NCBI GenBank assembly: GCA_004297625.1
Contig: SCTY01000034.1
Location: 56,674-120,673 of the forward strand
Direction: 5' to 3'
DNA from: Betaproteobacteria bacterium
Lineage (GTDB): Bacteria > Pseudomonadota > Gammaproteobacteria > Burkholderiales > SG8-39
DNA length: 64,000 nt
Shown here: in pieces, positions 1 to 8,988 of the stretch
How the letters are laid out: each line of letters opens with the position of its first letter
How positions within the stretch are numbered: the first letter of the stretch is position 1
Program-made: the position numbers and the translations under genes
The notes under the pieces: generated by a model
What the model saw: only the letters and a program-made list of their open reading frames with translations
What the model was told of the DNA's origin: nothing
Databases searched by the model: none

Positions 1-86
1 TTGCCCTCGAGGAAATCGATGAACCGCTCGTTCGCCGCCGGCCGCTCTTCGCTCAGGTGGAGATCTGAAATGAAAAGCGCCGGCAC
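1..86 (-). CDS. lpxH: UDP-2,3-diacylglucosamine pyrophosphohydrolase, N-terminal part only
   Basis: Only about 28 codons lie in the window; the gene runs off the left edge. The frame opens V-P-A-L-F-I-S-D-L-H-L-S, and the D-x-H pair in SDLHLS is the first metal-binding motif of the calcineurin-like phosphoesterase fold. Together with the following E-E-R-P-A-x-N-x-x-F-I-x-F-L it matches the start of LpxH, which hydrolyses UDP-2,3-diacylglucosamine to lipid X in lipid A synthesis at the inner membrane. The start is taken as GTG (86-84), six bases after the cyclophilin stop, with a purine run AAGAAG as ribosome site. Clustering of cysS, a cyclophilin and lpxH is known in enterics; here cysS is divergent. 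Confidence 0.75.
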   Translation of the reverse strand, partial: MPALFISDLHLSEERPAANERFIDFLEG

Positions 87-92
87 GCCCAG

Positions 93-668
93 CTACTTCT
101 TCGCGCCCACCACCGTCATGGACTCGATCACCACCGGCTGCTTCGGCACGTCGCTGCGGAACGGCCCGCCGGGGCCGGTCGGCGTCTTCGCGATCTTCAT
201 CACCACGTCCATGCCGTCGACGACCTTGCCGAACACGGCGTAGCCCCAGCCGTCCTGCGCCCGCTCGGCGTTGAGGAAGTCGTTGTTGCTGACGTTGATG
301 AAGAACTGCGCGGAGGCGGAATGCGGATCGGGCGTGCGCGCCATGGCGATCGTGCCGAGGTCGTTCTTCAGCCCGTTCTTCGCCTCGTTCTGCACCGGCG
401 GGCGCGTTTTTTTCTCGCGGTAGCTGCCGTTCTCGTAGCCGCCGCCCTGGATCATGAAGCCGTTGATGACGCGGTGGAACACCGTGCCGTCGTAGTGCCC
501 GTCCTTCACGTACTGCAGGAAATTCTCGACCGTCTTCGGCGCCTTGGCGGGATACAGCTCCAGGCGAATGGTGCCGAGGGTGGTGCGCACGTCGACCTGC
601 GGGTTGGTGGCCAATGCGCCGGCGGGAACGACCGCCATGCCGAGAATAAACAGATGTTTCAGTTTCAT
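93..668 (-). CDS. Periplasmic peptidyl-prolyl cis-trans isomerase (cyclophilin type)
   Basis: This 191-residue protein has an N-terminal signal peptide (about residues 1-20, MKLKH then a hydrophobic run ending A-L-A), so it probably acts in the periplasm, like PpiA. The rest is a cyclophilin domain: [12 protein letters not shown] near the start, the active-site [14 protein letters not shown] block (Phe, Arg and Gln are catalytic-pocket residues), and SASAQFFIN in the C-terminal half. It would isomerise X-Pro bonds in secreted proteins. Its ATG overlaps the TGA of the upstream L,D-transpeptidase (ATGA), so the two are translationally coupled, and it precedes lpxH by six bases. Confidence 0.93.
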   Translation of the reverse strand: MKLKHLFILGMAVVPAGALATNPQVDVRTTLGTIRLELYPAKAPKTVENFLQYVKDGHYDGTVFHRVINGFMIQGGGYENGSYREKKTRPPVQNEAKNGLKNDLGTIAMARTPDPHSASAQFFINVSNNDFLNAERAQDGWGYAVFGKVVDGMDVVMKIAKTPTGPGGPFRSDVPKQPVVIESMTVVGAKK

Positions 669-1828
669 CCTGCTCCTTCGTAGACGATTTTCCAGCGCGC
701 GCCTTCCTTCAGCCAGTACTGGCGCTTGCGCATGACGTTGGACAGCCCATCGGAGCGGTAATCCTGGTCGAAGGTCACGACCACGAAATCGCGCCCGCGC
801 GGGTAGCGGAACATGGCGACGCGCGCCAGGCCCACCTTGATCCAGCTTTTCGCTGCGTTCACCTTGCGCTTGTGCGCCGCCCACGCGGCAAAGTTCTGGT
901 TGCCGCTGCGAAACTGCGCCGAATAATGCTCGAGATATTTCGCCGTGTCGCGGCTCTGCCAGTCGGCGCGCCACTGCTCGAGCGCTGCGGCGAGCGAACG
1001 CCGGTCGGCTTCCACCGCTGCCGGGTCTGCCCATTCGATCTCGTCGGCGATGATCACGGGGGTCTGCCCGACCTGGACATAGCGCGCGACCGAGTCGAGA
1101 TCCGAGTTGGCGAGCACGATGCAGCCGTCGCTCGCACGCGGCGGGCGGCTGTAGACGTCGGAGGGCACGCCATGCAGCCAGATGCCGTGCCCGTTGCGGC
1201 CGAGGCGCCTGTCCCATTCGTTCGGGTAGCTGATCGGAAACGCGCCCGATCCGTAGAAGTCGGTGAGCTTGGCGCGCGGCAGGTTGCCCGTCACGTAATA
1301 GACCCCCAGCGGCGTCTTCTGGTCGCCTTCGCGCGTTTTCTCGACGCCGTTCTTGCCGAGCGTCACGTAGTAATCGGCGACCAGGCGCGGGCGGCCGGCA
1401 TCGTTGGCGAACACGTAGAGGCGCGAGCGCCGGGAATCGACCAGGAAGGCGTGCTTCTGCTCGGCGCTCATCTGAAGGACGAGGCGCGGCAGCCGGTCCT
1501 CCGACGGCCGCTGGCGCTGCGCGCGCAGCCTCGCGAGCGCCTCGGCGCGCAAGCCGTCGATCTTCTCCGGCGGCACGTTCTTGGTGACATTGCCGAAGGT
1601 CTCGAGCGGCCGCGCCCGCGCGAGCAGCAGATCGCCGCGCACCAGATGCGCCAGGCGGAAATTCGGATGATCGCGAATCAGCGCATCGACGCGCTTCAGC
1701 GCCTCGTCGCGCCGGTTGGCTTCGATCGCCTGGAACACGCTCGACAGGCGATCCTCGGGCGTGGCCGTAGCGGCGAGCGCGGACAGCGCGCACGCGATCG
1801 CGGCGAAGAATAGAGCAAGGCGCGTCAC
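665..1828 (-). CDS. L,D-transpeptidase (YkuD domain) with C-terminal NTF2-like domain
   Basis: The 387-residue protein starts at GTG (1828), overlapping the TGA of the TPR gene (GTGA). It has a signal peptide (residues 1-20), a helical N-terminal part with a TPR-like run, and a YkuD catalytic domain at about 125-250. The signature is visible: H-G-I-W-L-H-G, then S-D-G-C-I-V-L with the catalytic Cys near residue 232. Such enzymes make or edit 3-3 peptide cross-links or attach proteins to peptidoglycan in the periplasm. Residues about 275-387 form an NTF2-like module that resembles the C-terminus of the neighbouring TPR protein, suggesting that the two work together on the cell wall. Substrate specificity cannot be read from the sequence. 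Confidence 0.88.
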   Translation of the reverse strand: MTRLALFFAAIACALSALAATATPEDRLSSVFQAIEANRRDEALKRVDALIRDHPNFRLAHLVRGDLLLARARPLETFGNVTKNVPPEKIDGLRAEALARLRAQRQRPSEDRLPRLVLQMSAEQKHAFLVDSRRSRLYVFANDAGRPRLVADYYVTLGKNGVEKTREGDQKTPLGVYYVTGNLPRAKLTDFYGSGAFPISYPNEWDRRLGRNGHGIWLHGVPSDVYSRPPRASDGCIVLANSDLDSVARYVQVGQTPVIIADEIEWADPAAVEADRRSLAAALEQWRADWQSRDTAKYLEHYSAQFRSGNQNFAAWAAHKRKVNAAKSWIKVGLARVAMFRYPRGRDFVVVTFDQDYRSDGLSNVMRKRQYWLKEGARWKIVYEGAG

Positions 1829-2829
1829 CCGGACTTTTCCTGCTGGATCTGCCAGCGCCCGTCGGGCGACTTCTCCAGCACGAGCGTCTTGCTGCTGTTC
1901 GCCTTGAACCGGTCGGAACGGTACGCCTGCCTGAAGCTCACCGTGGCCTGGTGGGTACCATTCAGGGTGACCTTCGCCGAGCTGATGCCGACCGATATGG
2001 ATTTCGCGCCCTCGATGCGTGCGCGGCGGGTTTTTTCCCACGCCGCGCGCGGCTCGCCGCCGGGAGTCTTGAAGTCCTTGGCGTAATAGGCAAGGTACGC
2101 GTTGATGTCCTTCTTGGACCAGGCCTGCGCCCAGCCGTTTACCGTCTTGAGAATCTCCGCTGTGGGATCGGGCGCGGGCGCCGGCGCCGGCTTCTCTTGA
2201 ACCGAGGCGGGCTTTTGCGCAACCGCGGCGGGCGGCTTTTGCGCCGCCGTGACGGCCGGTTTTGCGGGTTCCTTTACTGCCGCCGCCGCGACAGGCGCGG
2301 GACCGCGCGCGATCTCGCGCACCAGCGAGAGCTTGTTTTGCGCGCCGGTGTTGCTCTTGTCGAGCTGCAGCGCCTTGTCGTAGGCCTGGCTCGCCAGCTT
2401 GGCGTAGACGTCGCCCAGGTTTTCGTACGCGGTGGCATAGCTCGGATGCGTACGGATCGATTGCTCGAGCGCCGTGCGCGCCTTCTCGTATTGACCCTGC
2501 GAGGCGTAGATGACGGCGAGGTTGTTGTACGGCTCCGGAAGCTCGGGGAAATCCTGCGTCAGCTTCGAGAAGATCTCGATCGCTTCCTTCGTGCCGCCTT
2601 GCTCCGTGAGAATCACGCCCTTGAGGAAGCGGGCTTGCGGATCGCGCGGCTTTGCGGCGAGCGCCTTGTTGACGTGCTCGAGCGCCTGCCGGTGCTGCCC
2701 GGCCTTGAGCAGGGCGTTCGCGTCCTCGATCTCGTCGGCCAATGCCGCACCGGCGCCGAGCACGGCACACGCGATAAGCGCAATCAAGCCCCGCCTGAGC
2801 GTCGGGCGCGGGGCGTCTGGAATCTGCAT
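1825..2829 (-). CDS. Secreted TPR protein with C-terminal NTF2-like domain
   Basis: This 334-residue protein has a long N-region and signal peptide (residues about 1-31, ending G-A-A-L-A), then about four tetratricopeptide repeats (residues 35-165, with patterns such as [17 protein letters not shown]). An Ala/Pro/Lys-rich linker follows (about 175-225) and then an NTF2-like module (226-334; [17 protein letters not shown]) like that of the adjacent L,D-transpeptidase. TPRs usually mediate protein contacts, so a periplasmic scaffold for the transpeptidase is plausible but inferred. It is the first gene of the minus-strand operon that continues through the cyclophilin into lpxH, and is divergent from cysS with 75 bases between. 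Confidence 0.8.
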   Translation of the reverse strand: MQIPDAPRPTLRRGLIALIACAVLGAGAALADEIEDANALLKAGQHRQALEHVNKALAAKPRDPQARFLKGVILTEQGGTKEAIEIFSKLTQDFPELPEPYNNLAVIYASQGQYEKARTALEQSIRTHPSYATAYENLGDVYAKLASQAYDKALQLDKSNTGAQNKLSLVREIARGPAPVAAAAVKEPAKPAVTAAQKPPAAVAQKPASVQEKPAPAPAPDPTAEILKTVNGWAQAWSKKDINAYLAYYAKDFKTPGGEPRAAWEKTRRARIEGAKSISVGISSAKVTLNGTHQATVSFRQAYRSDRFKANSSKTLVLEKSPDGRWQIQQEKSG

Positions 2830-2832
2830 TGT

Positions 2833-2840
2833 GTTATATT
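2833..2840. promoter_or_regulatory. AT-rich divergent -10 region between the TPR gene and cysS
   Basis: In an otherwise GC-rich gap the bases GTTATATT read TATATT on the plus strand (5/6 match to TATAAT) and TATAAC on the minus strand (5/6). The plus-strand element would give cysS a leader of roughly 58 bases. The minus-strand element lies only three bases before the ATG, too close for a normal leader. No convincing -35 is visible on either side. Confidence 0.3.
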
Positions 2841-2904
2841 TTCAAGGCCCTACGTAAGGATCGCATTCTAGACCAAGCCCCGCGGCTCCACAACCTTTCA
2901 GGGC

Positions 2905-4257
2905 ATGCTGAAGATCCATAATTCCCTCGGCAGGACCAAGCAGGACTTCGTTCCGATGCGCGCGGGCGAAGCGCGCATGTACGTGTGCGGCATGACGGTC
3001 TACGACTACTGCCATCTCGGCCACGCGCGCGTGCTCGTCGTGTTCGACATCGTGCGGCGCTGGCTGCGCGCGAGCGGCTACCGCGTGACCTATGTGCGCA
3101 ACGTCACGGACATTGACGACAAGATCATCCGCCGCGCGGCCGAGAACGGGGAATCGACCGACGCGCTCACGACGCGCTTCATTCGGTACATGGAGGAGGA
3201 TGCCGCCGCCCTTGGCGTCGAGCCGCCCGACCAGGAGCCGCGGGCGACGCGCTACGTGCCGCAGATGCTCGACATGATCGCGCGGTTGGAGACCAAGGGC
3301 CTTGCCTATCAGGCGCCTTCCGGCGACGTGAATTTCGCGGTGCGGCGGTTTCCAGGGTACGGGAAGCTGTCCGGGAAATCGCTCGACGAGTTGCGCGCGG
3401 GCGAGCGCGTCGAGGTAGACACGGCGAAGGAGGATCCGCTCGATTTCGTGCTCTGGAAGCGCTCGAAGCCCGAGGAGCCGAGATGGCCCTCGCGCTGGGG
3501 CGAGGGCCGGCCCGGCTGGCACATCGAGTGCTCGGCCATGGGTTGCACGCTGCTTGGCGAGCATTTCGACATCCACGGCGGCGGGCAGGACCTGCAGTTC
3601 CCGCACCATGAGAACGAGATCGCGCAGTCCGAAGGCGCGAACGGCGTGCCGTTCGTCAATTACTGGATGCACAACGGCTTCGTGCGCGTCGACGAGGAGA
3701 AGATGTCGAAGTCGCTCGGCAACTTCTTCACCGTGCGCGACATCCTGAAGAAGTTCGACCCCGAGGTGGTGCGCTTCTTCATTCTGCGCGCGCATTACCG
3801 CAGCCCGCTCAATTATTCCGACGTCCACATGGAGGACGCGAAGAGCGCGCTGGCGCGCCTGTACACCGCTTTGAAAGAGACAAAACCAGGCAAGGTCGAA
3901 GTCGATTGGAGCGAGCCGCACGCGCAGCGCTTCAAGGAGGCGATGGACGACGATTTCGGCACCCCGGAGGTGGTGGCGGTCCTTTTCGACCTCGCGAACC
4001 GAGTGAACGCCGGCGAGAAAGCGCTCGCGCCGCAGCTGCGCGCGCTGGGCGGGGTGCTCGGCCTGCTGCAGCGCGACGCCCAGGAATTCCTGCAGGGCGG
4101 GCGCGAGGAGCGCTGGATCACCGAGGCGATCGAGGCGCGCGCCGCGGCGCGCAAACGCAAGGATTTCGCCGAGGCCGACCGCATCCGCCAGGCGCTTCTC
4201 GACAAGGGCATCGTGCTGGAGGACAAGGCCGGCGCCACGACCTGGCGGCGACTGTAG
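2905..4257 (+). CDS. cysS: Cysteine-tRNA ligase
   Basis: The 450-residue protein has the class I aminoacyl-tRNA synthetase motifs: the HIGH-type motif CHLGHAR near residue 35 and KMSKS (in [11 protein letters not shown]) near 267. Zinc ligands typical of CysRS are present: the Cys of V-C-G-M-T-V-Y-D-Y near the N-terminus, the Cys of WHIECSAMG, and the His and Glu of [12 protein letters not shown]. It charges tRNA-Cys in the cytoplasm. Length is normal (E. coli 461). The C-terminal anticodon-binding region is complete, ending in a [19 protein letters not shown] tail typical of the family. It is transcribed alone, away from the envelope operon. Confidence 0.97.
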   Translation: MLKIHNSLGRTKQDFVPMRAGEARMYVCGMTVYDYCHLGHARVLVVFDIVRRWLRASGYRVTYVRNVTDIDDKIIRRAAENGESTDALTTRFIRYMEEDAAALGVEPPDQEPRATRYVPQMLDMIARLETKGLAYQAPSGDVNFAVRRFPGYGKLSGKSLDELRAGERVEVDTAKEDPLDFVLWKRSKPEEPRWPSRWGEGRPGWHIECSAMGCTLLGEHFDIHGGGQDLQFPHHENEIAQSEGANGVPFVNYWMHNGFVRVDEEKMSKSLGNFFTVRDILKKFDPEVVRFFILRAHYRSPLNYSDVHMEDAKSALARLYTALKETKPGKVEVDWSEPHAQRFKEAMDDDFGTPEVVAVLFDLANRVNAGEKALAPQLRALGGVLGLLQRDAQEFLQGGREERWITEAIEARAAARKRKDFAEADRIRQALLDKGIVLEDKAGATTWRRL

Positions 4258-4315
4258 ACATCTGTCGCCGCGTACAGTAGACCTCGTCTTCGCCCTCGAC
4301 TAATGTGTTTGGCCG

Positions 4316-4892
4316 ATGGCGACCGGATTCGCGATGAGCCTGGCCAGAGGCGCCTTTGTGGCGCTGATGGCGACGACGGGCTGCACGACGGCGGCACGCT
4401 CGAAGTGCATCGAACCGTGATCCACCGACGCGGGGACGCGCCGGAGGCCGCGCGCCGCTCGAGCGGCCCATCGACGCGGTGTTTCCAATGGAAAACGGCG
4501 TGCTGGCGGCCGGCGCGATCGCCGTGGAGCCCGAAATCCTCGAGAGACAGGATTTCGATCCGCCATGGGTTCTGGGCGATAGCAGCCCGGAGTGGCGGCA
4601 GCGCGTATCGGACCAGACGCGGTCGCAACGCTGCCGGGTTTTCTTCCGCCAGGACTCTCGAGCGCTGAGGGACAACCGATTGGTGGTCGCGAAAGTCACC
4701 CCGGAGGGCGAGGTGTTCTATCGCCTTAGCTTCAACAAGCCGGACGCCTGGGGCTTCATCGCGAGGCCGACGTTCACCCGAAAGCACGGCTACCTCTATT
4801 TCGACTGGTGGGACGCCTCCACGGGGATGAATCGCGAAGTGAAGAAGATCCTCAGGATGCGCGTGAAGGAGCCCGCGGGCCCGGGCCGGTAG
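4316..4892 (+). pseudogene. Lipoprotein gene interrupted by a frameshift
   Basis: An ATG at 4316 opens a frame that reads as a classical lipoprotein leader (M-A-T-G-F-A-M-S-L-A-R-G-A-F-V-A-L-M-A-T-T-G-C), with lipobox A-T-T-G-C, but it stops at 4420 after 34 residues. The neighbouring frame is open from before that stop to 4892 and reads like a real protein (AAGAIAVEPEIL, LSFNKPDAWGFIARPTF, YLYFDWWDAS) with no leader of its own; its first usable start is a GTG at 4479. A single extra base around 4405-4420 would explain both halves. I do not recognise the mature domain. It could be a true pseudogene or a sequencing or assembly error. About 140-180 residues if repaired. Confidence 0.55.
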
Positions 4893-4916
4893 GCAGCCTT
4901 CGAAACATCGATCCTC

Positions 4917-4934
4917 GTCTGGCCGCAGCCAGAC
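4917..4934 (+). repeat. Short perfect hairpin before the molybdenum hydroxylase operon
   Basis: GTCTGGC and GCCAGAC pair perfectly (7 bp) around a CGCA loop. It lies between the broken lipoprotein gene and the CTG start of the FAD subunit. No T-run follows, so it is not a normal intrinsic terminator; it may be an mRNA-stability or regulator site, or chance. Confidence 0.35.
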
Positions 4935-4969
4935 TAGCATCCCTAGAATACGCGCGAGGAGGAACTGGC

Positions 4970-5812
4970 CTGAGTCCCTTTGAACTGGTCGAGCCGCGCA
5001 CGCTCGGCGATGCGATCGCCGCGCTCGATGCGCGCGAGGGCGCCGTGCGGCCGATGTCCGGAGCAACGGCCCTCATGCTGATGATGAAGGCGGGCGTGCT
5101 GCGGCCGGCGCGCCTCGTCAGTTTGCGCAAACTGAACCTTGATTCCATCTCGAACGGCAAAGATGGGGTTCTCGTTGTGGGCGCAATGACCACGCTGCGC
5201 GAGCTGGAGCGCTCGGCCGCGGTGAAGGAAGGCTGGCCTGTCATCACACGCGCCCTGCGCACGTTATCCAATGTCAGGGTGCGGAATGTGGCCACCGTCG
5301 GCGGGGCGCTCGCCCACGCCGATCCGCACATGGATCTGCCGCCGCTCCTGAGCGCGCTCGGCGCGCGCGCGACAATCGCCGGGCCGCAGGGCGAGCGCAG
5401 CGCGCCGATCGAATCCCTGTACGCCGGCTACCTCGAAAACACGCTGCGCCGCGGCGAGCTCATCACGCACATCGAAATCCCGCCGCTCGGCAAGCGGCGC
5501 GCGGCGTACCTGAAATGCACCACGCGCTCCGCCGACGACTGGCCGGCGCTCGGCATGGCGGTGGTGCTCGACGGCGGCGAGGCGCGGATCTGGGTCAGCG
5601 CGGCGACCGACAAGCCGACGCGCCTTCTTGCCGCCGAAAAGATTCTCAAGGGACAAATAACAGACGAGAAGGCGTTGCGTCAGGCGGGCGCCGCGGCCGC
5701 CGAGGAAGTTCACATCGAAAGCGACCTGCACGGCTCGGCGGACTACAAGAAGCAGCTGATCCGCGTTTATCTCGCACGGGCGGTCCATGAAGCGCGCAAC
5801 GCAGTCCACTGA
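4970..5812 (+). CDS. Molybdenum hydroxylase FAD-binding subunit (CoxM/XdhB type)
   Basis: This 280-residue medium subunit belongs to the xanthine dehydrogenase/CO dehydrogenase family and passes electrons between the 2Fe-2S subunit and FAD. FAD-binding features are visible: a P-M-S-G-A-T-x-L block near residue 30, R-V-R-N-V-A-T-V-G-G near 100, and A-H-A-D-P-H-M-D-L-P-P-L-L-S-A-L just after. No ATG, GTG or TTG lies before the conserved N-terminal strand FELVEPRTLGDAIAAL; the only fitting start is CTG at 4970, seven bases after a strong GAGGAGG ribosome site. It overlaps the next gene by 26 bases. The substrate cannot be told; the order FAD-Mo-FeS is that of cox-like operons. Confidence 0.85.
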   Translation: MSPFELVEPRTLGDAIAALDAREGAVRPMSGATALMLMMKAGVLRPARLVSLRKLNLDSISNGKDGVLVVGAMTTLRELERSAAVKEGWPVITRALRTLSNVRVRNVATVGGALAHADPHMDLPPLLSALGARATIAGPQGERSAPIESLYAGYLENTLRRGELITHIEIPPLGKRRAAYLKCTTRSADDWPALGMAVVLDGGEARIWVSAATDKPTRLLAAEKILKGQITDEKALRQAGAAAAEEVHIESDLHGSADYKKQLIRVYLARAVHEARNAVH

Positions 5813-8057
5813 AACGCCGCAGGTCGGCCGCTCGGTGCCGCGGCTCGAGTCGTGGCTCAAGGTCACCGGCCGCGCCGAGTACGTGCACAACCTGCGCCTG
5901 CCCGGGATGCTGTACGGCAAGATTTTCCGCAGCAGCGTGGCGCACGGCCGCATCAAGCGCATCGACGTGTCGGCCGCCCGGGCGCTCGGCGGCGTGCATA
6001 GCGTGATGACCGGGGAAGACGTGCGCAGGCTCGTTCCCGACCCGTACTACGGGCCCGCGTTCCACGATCAGCCGGTGCTCGCGCTCGACAAGGTGCGCTA
6101 CGTGGGCGAGCCGGTCGCGGTGGTGCTGGCGTCGGACCCGCACGTCGCCGAGGAGGCCACGCACTTGATCGTCGCGGAGTACGAAGCGCTGCCCGCGGTG
6201 TACGACGAAGTCGCGGCCATGACTTCCAAGGCGATCGTGCACGATGTGCTCAAGCCCGCCGGCACGTTCCCGGACCTGAAGCACTTCAAGGGGCGCACCG
6301 ACACCAACGTCGCCCTGGATTTCCACCTGCGGCGCGGGGACGCGAAAAAGGCGCTCGCCGGCGCTCATCGCGTCTTCGAGCACCGCTTCCGCACGCAGCA
6401 GGTGATGCATACGCCGCTCGAGCCGCTGGTCTCGGTCGCCGAGTCGACCGAGACCTCGCTCACCCTCCATACGGCATCGCAGAGCCCCTCGTTCGTGCGC
6501 AGCGAAGTGGCGCGCCTGCTCGGCTGGCCCGAGAACCGCGTCCGGGTGCGCGTGCCGTATATGGGGGGCGGCTTCGGCGCCAAGCTCTACATCAAGCTCG
6601 AGGCGCTGGTCGCGGTGCTGTCGCTTCTCACGCGGCGGGCGGTGAAGATTTCGCTCACCATGGAGGAGCAGTTCTTCACCATCACCAAGCACGCCAGCAC
6701 TTTCCGCATCAAGAGCGGCGTCAGCGCCGACGGGCGCATCGTGGCGCGCGAGTGCGAGGTATGGTGGAACGGCGGCGCCTACGCCGACATCGGGCCGCGC
6801 ATCACGCAGAAATCGGGATTCACCGCGCCCGGTCCCTACGACATCGACAACGTTCTCATCGATTCCTACGCGCTGTACACCAATCTGCCGCCCGCCGGCG
6901 CGCTGCGCGGCTTCGGCATCCCGCAGCTCGTCTGGGCCTACGAGAGCCATACCGACATGATGGCGCGCGCGCTCGGCATCGACCCGGTCGAGTTCCGTCG
7001 CCGCAACCTCCTGCGCGACGGCCGCCCGCAGGCCACCGGCACTGTCATGCGGGACGCGGCGATCGAGAAAGTATTGGAACGGGTTGCCGTTCTTCTGGAT
7101 TGGAAGAACCCCTTCGACCGCGGCAGCGGCGCGCTGCGCCGCGGGCGCGGCATCGCGGTCGGCTTCAAGGCGTGCGTATCGCCGACCACTTCGCTCGCAG
7201 CGGTCAACGTGAACGCCGACGGAAGCTGCATCGTCTACTGCAGCACGACGGACATGGGGCAGGGCTCGGACACGGCGATGGCGCAGATCGCGGGGGAAGT
7301 GCTCAACATGGCCGCCGAGTCCGTCACGGTGGTGCATTCCGATACCGACGTGACGCCTTACGACATGGCGACGCTCGGCTCGCGCTCGCTCTTCCACATG
7401 GGCAACGCGGTGAAGCTCGCTGCCGAAGACGCGAAGAAGAAACTGGATCAGTTGAGGAACGAATTGGGCCTTCCCGCGGACGCGGAAATTCCCGACATCT
7501 TCAAGAGGAAGTACGGCATGCAGGCGGGCAACGTCGTCGGAACCGGAAGCTACGTTCCGACCTACAAGTCGCCCGACGAGAACGGCCTCACCGACAGCGC
7601 GACGCCCTTCTGGATGGTCGGAGGCACCGGCGTCGAGCTCGAGGTGGACACCGAGACCGGGCGGGTGCGCATCACGCGCCTGGTGAACGTCGCGGACGTC
7701 GGCACGCCCATCAATCCGCGCATTGTCGAGACGCAGCTCTCGGGCGCCTCGATCATGCAGCTCGGCTTTACGCTCCACGAGAAAATGCAGTTCGACGCCG
7801 ACGGCCAGCTGCGCAACGCCTCGCTCGCCGAGTACAAGATCCCGGGCTTGCTCGACATCCCGCAGGAGATCGTCAACGAAGCGGTGGTCGCGGAGCAGAA
7901 AACCGGCCCCTTCGGCGCAAAAGGAGTGGGCGAGACGGGGACCTTCAGCGTGTCGCCGGCCATCGCCAACGCCATCGAAGACGCGGTGGGCGTGCGGCTG
8001 ACCTCGCTGCCGATGACCCCGGAAGCGGTTTTCATGCAGCTCCAGGAATCCAAATGA
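5787..8057 (+). CDS. Molybdenum hydroxylase large (Mo-cofactor) subunit
   Basis: This 756-residue protein is a complete Mo-cofactor-binding subunit of the xanthine dehydrogenase superfamily. Visible motifs are GGGFGAK near residue 260, G-A-L-R-G-F-G near 370, D-M-G-Q-G-S-D-T near 488, and the catalytic Glu in GAKGVGETG near 713. The AYRCSFR loop that marks form I CO dehydrogenase is absent, so it is not a classical aerobic CO dehydrogenase; an N-heterocycle, aldehyde or aromatic acyl-CoA substrate is more likely. It would form a heterotrimer (or dimer of trimers) with its neighbours. No maturation gene (XdhC/MobA-like) lies nearby. Confidence 0.92.
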   Translation: MKRATQSTETPQVGRSVPRLESWLKVTGRAEYVHNLRLPGMLYGKIFRSSVAHGRIKRIDVSAARALGGVHSVMTGEDVRRLVPDPYYGPAFHDQPVLALDKVRYVGEPVAVVLASDPHVAEEATHLIVAEYEALPAVYDEVAAMTSKAIVHDVLKPAGTFPDLKHFKGRTDTNVALDFHLRRGDAKKALAGAHRVFEHRFRTQQVMHTPLEPLVSVAESTETSLTLHTASQSPSFVRSEVARLLGWPENRVRVRVPYMGGGFGAKLYIKLEALVAVLSLLTRRAVKISLTMEEQFFTITKHASTFRIKSGVSADGRIVARECEVWWNGGAYADIGPRITQKSGFTAPGPYDIDNVLIDSYALYTNLPPAGALRGFGIPQLVWAYESHTDMMARALGIDPVEFRRRNLLRDGRPQATGTVMRDAAIEKVLERVAVLLDWKNPFDRGSGALRRGRGIAVGFKACVSPTTSLAAVNVNADGSCIVYCSTTDMGQGSDTAMAQIAGEVLNMAAESVTVVHSDTDVTPYDMATLGSRSLFHMGNAVKLAAEDAKKKLDQLRNELGLPADAEIPDIFKRKYGMQAGNVVGTGSYVPTYKSPDENGLTDSATPFWMVGGTGVELEVDTETGRVRITRLVNVADVGTPINPRIVETQLSGASIMQLGFTLHEKMQFDADGQLRNASLAEYKIPGLLDIPQEIVNEAVVAEQKTGPFGAKGVGETGTFSVSPAIANAIEDAVGVRLTSLPMTPEAVFMQLQESK

Positions 8058-8518
8058 GGCGCGAAATCCGCTTCCGGCTGAACGGCGAGGCGGTCAGCGC
8101 TCAAGTCGCGCCGCACGAGACGCTCGTCGAGCTGTTGCAGGAGGGATTCGGCCTCTACGGCGCGCGCGAAAGCTGCGGGCAGGGCCTGTGCGGGTGCTGC
8201 ACCGTGCTCGTCGACGGCCGCGCGGTGTCGGGCTGCCTATACCTGGCGAGCCTCGTCGAGGACAGCGACGTGCGCACGATCGAAGACGGCGGCGAGCTCG
8301 ATGCCGTGCAGCAGGCGTTCATCGAGGCGAGCGGCTTCCAGTGCGGTTTCTGCACGCCGGGTTTCGTCCTCATGACGCGCCAGCTGCTCGATGAAATCCC
8401 CGACCCGAGCGAGGACGACATCAAGCACTATCTTTCGGGAAACTTGTGCCGCTGTGGCGCCTATCCCGAAATCATCGCGGCGGTGAAGCTCGCCGCGCGC
8501 AAAAGAAAAGGTGTTTAG
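8054..8518 (+). CDS. Molybdenum hydroxylase 2Fe-2S subunit (CoxS type)
   Basis: This 154-residue small subunit has the two expected clusters: a plant-ferredoxin-type N-terminal domain (ESCGQGLCGCCTV followed by a fourth Cys in V-S-G-C-L) and the C-terminal helical domain (CGFCTPGF ... NLCRCGAYPEI). It carries electrons from the Mo site to the FAD subunit. The ATG overlaps the large-subunit stop (ATGA), so the three genes 4970-8518 form one operon. Its 3' end overlaps the convergent lipoprotein gene by four bases. Length is normal for the family. Confidence 0.95.
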   Translation: MRREIRFRLNGEAVSAQVAPHETLVELLQEGFGLYGARESCGQGLCGCCTVLVDGRAVSGCLYLASLVEDSDVRTIEDGGELDAVQQAFIEASGFQCGFCTPGFVLMTRQLLDEIPDPSEDDIKHYLSGNLCRCGAYPEIIAAVKLAARKRKGV

Positions 8519-8934
8519 GGCCGGCTCAGCCTGCCGTCGGCGCTGAGGTGGATGCGATCGCCAACGAGGAAGGCGCGCGTATCCTGCAACAGCGTCTGGA
8601 TGGTGCCGTCATCCATTCTCAGCGTGATGCGGTAGGGACCCGGCGCAACCGGCGGAACCGTTCCCCCCGCGGTCGCGGAGGCAGGCCAGCCTGCCGGCGG
8701 CAGGGTCACGAGCCCGATCGATTCGATGATTCCGTTGCCCGCGCGATACGCGCCCGCGGGCGCCGCCGAGCTCACCGCCGCCGGGGCCACCGGCGCCGGT
8801 GCTACGGTGGAGCTGGAGCTGACGACCGGCGCGCCGCTGGTCGTGGAGACCGGGCCGCGAGGCGGCGCTTCATAGTAAGTGCTGCAGCCGGCGAGCGCGG
8901 CAATTGCGACAGCCGAAAGTGCAAGTCTTGCCAT
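8515..8934 (-). CDS. Outer-membrane lipoprotein of unknown function
   Basis: A 139-residue protein with a clear lipoprotein signal (A-A-L-A-G-C-S-T; Cys at residue 17), a low-complexity Ser/Ala/Pro/Val stretch (about 25-65), and a small folded C-terminal part (A-Y-R-A-G-N-G-I-I-E-S-I then Y-R-I-T-L-R-M-D-D-G). This C-terminal pattern resembles short glycine-zipper-linked lipoproteins such as SlyB/Pcp without being clearly one. The Ser after the Cys favours outer-membrane sorting. A strong AGGAGGT ribosome site lies just upstream. It follows dnaJ on the same strand with 54 bases between. Confidence 0.75.
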   Translation of the reverse strand: MARLALSAVAIAALAGCSTYYEAPPRGPVSTTSGAPVVSSSSTVAPAPVAPAAVSSAAPAGAYRAGNGIIESIGLVTLPPAGWPASATAGGTVPPVAPGPYRITLRMDDGTIQTLLQDTRAFLVGDRIHLSADGRLSRP

Positions 8935-8988
8935 AACGACCTCCTGTAATGAAAGCCGCTAGGCAACCGAGCAAGCCGCGTTCCCGGA

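Noticed and set aside
5787..8057. Aerobic CO dehydrogenase (CoxL form I)
   Set aside because: The AYRCSFR active-site loop is absent, so the general molybdenum hydroxylase name is kept.
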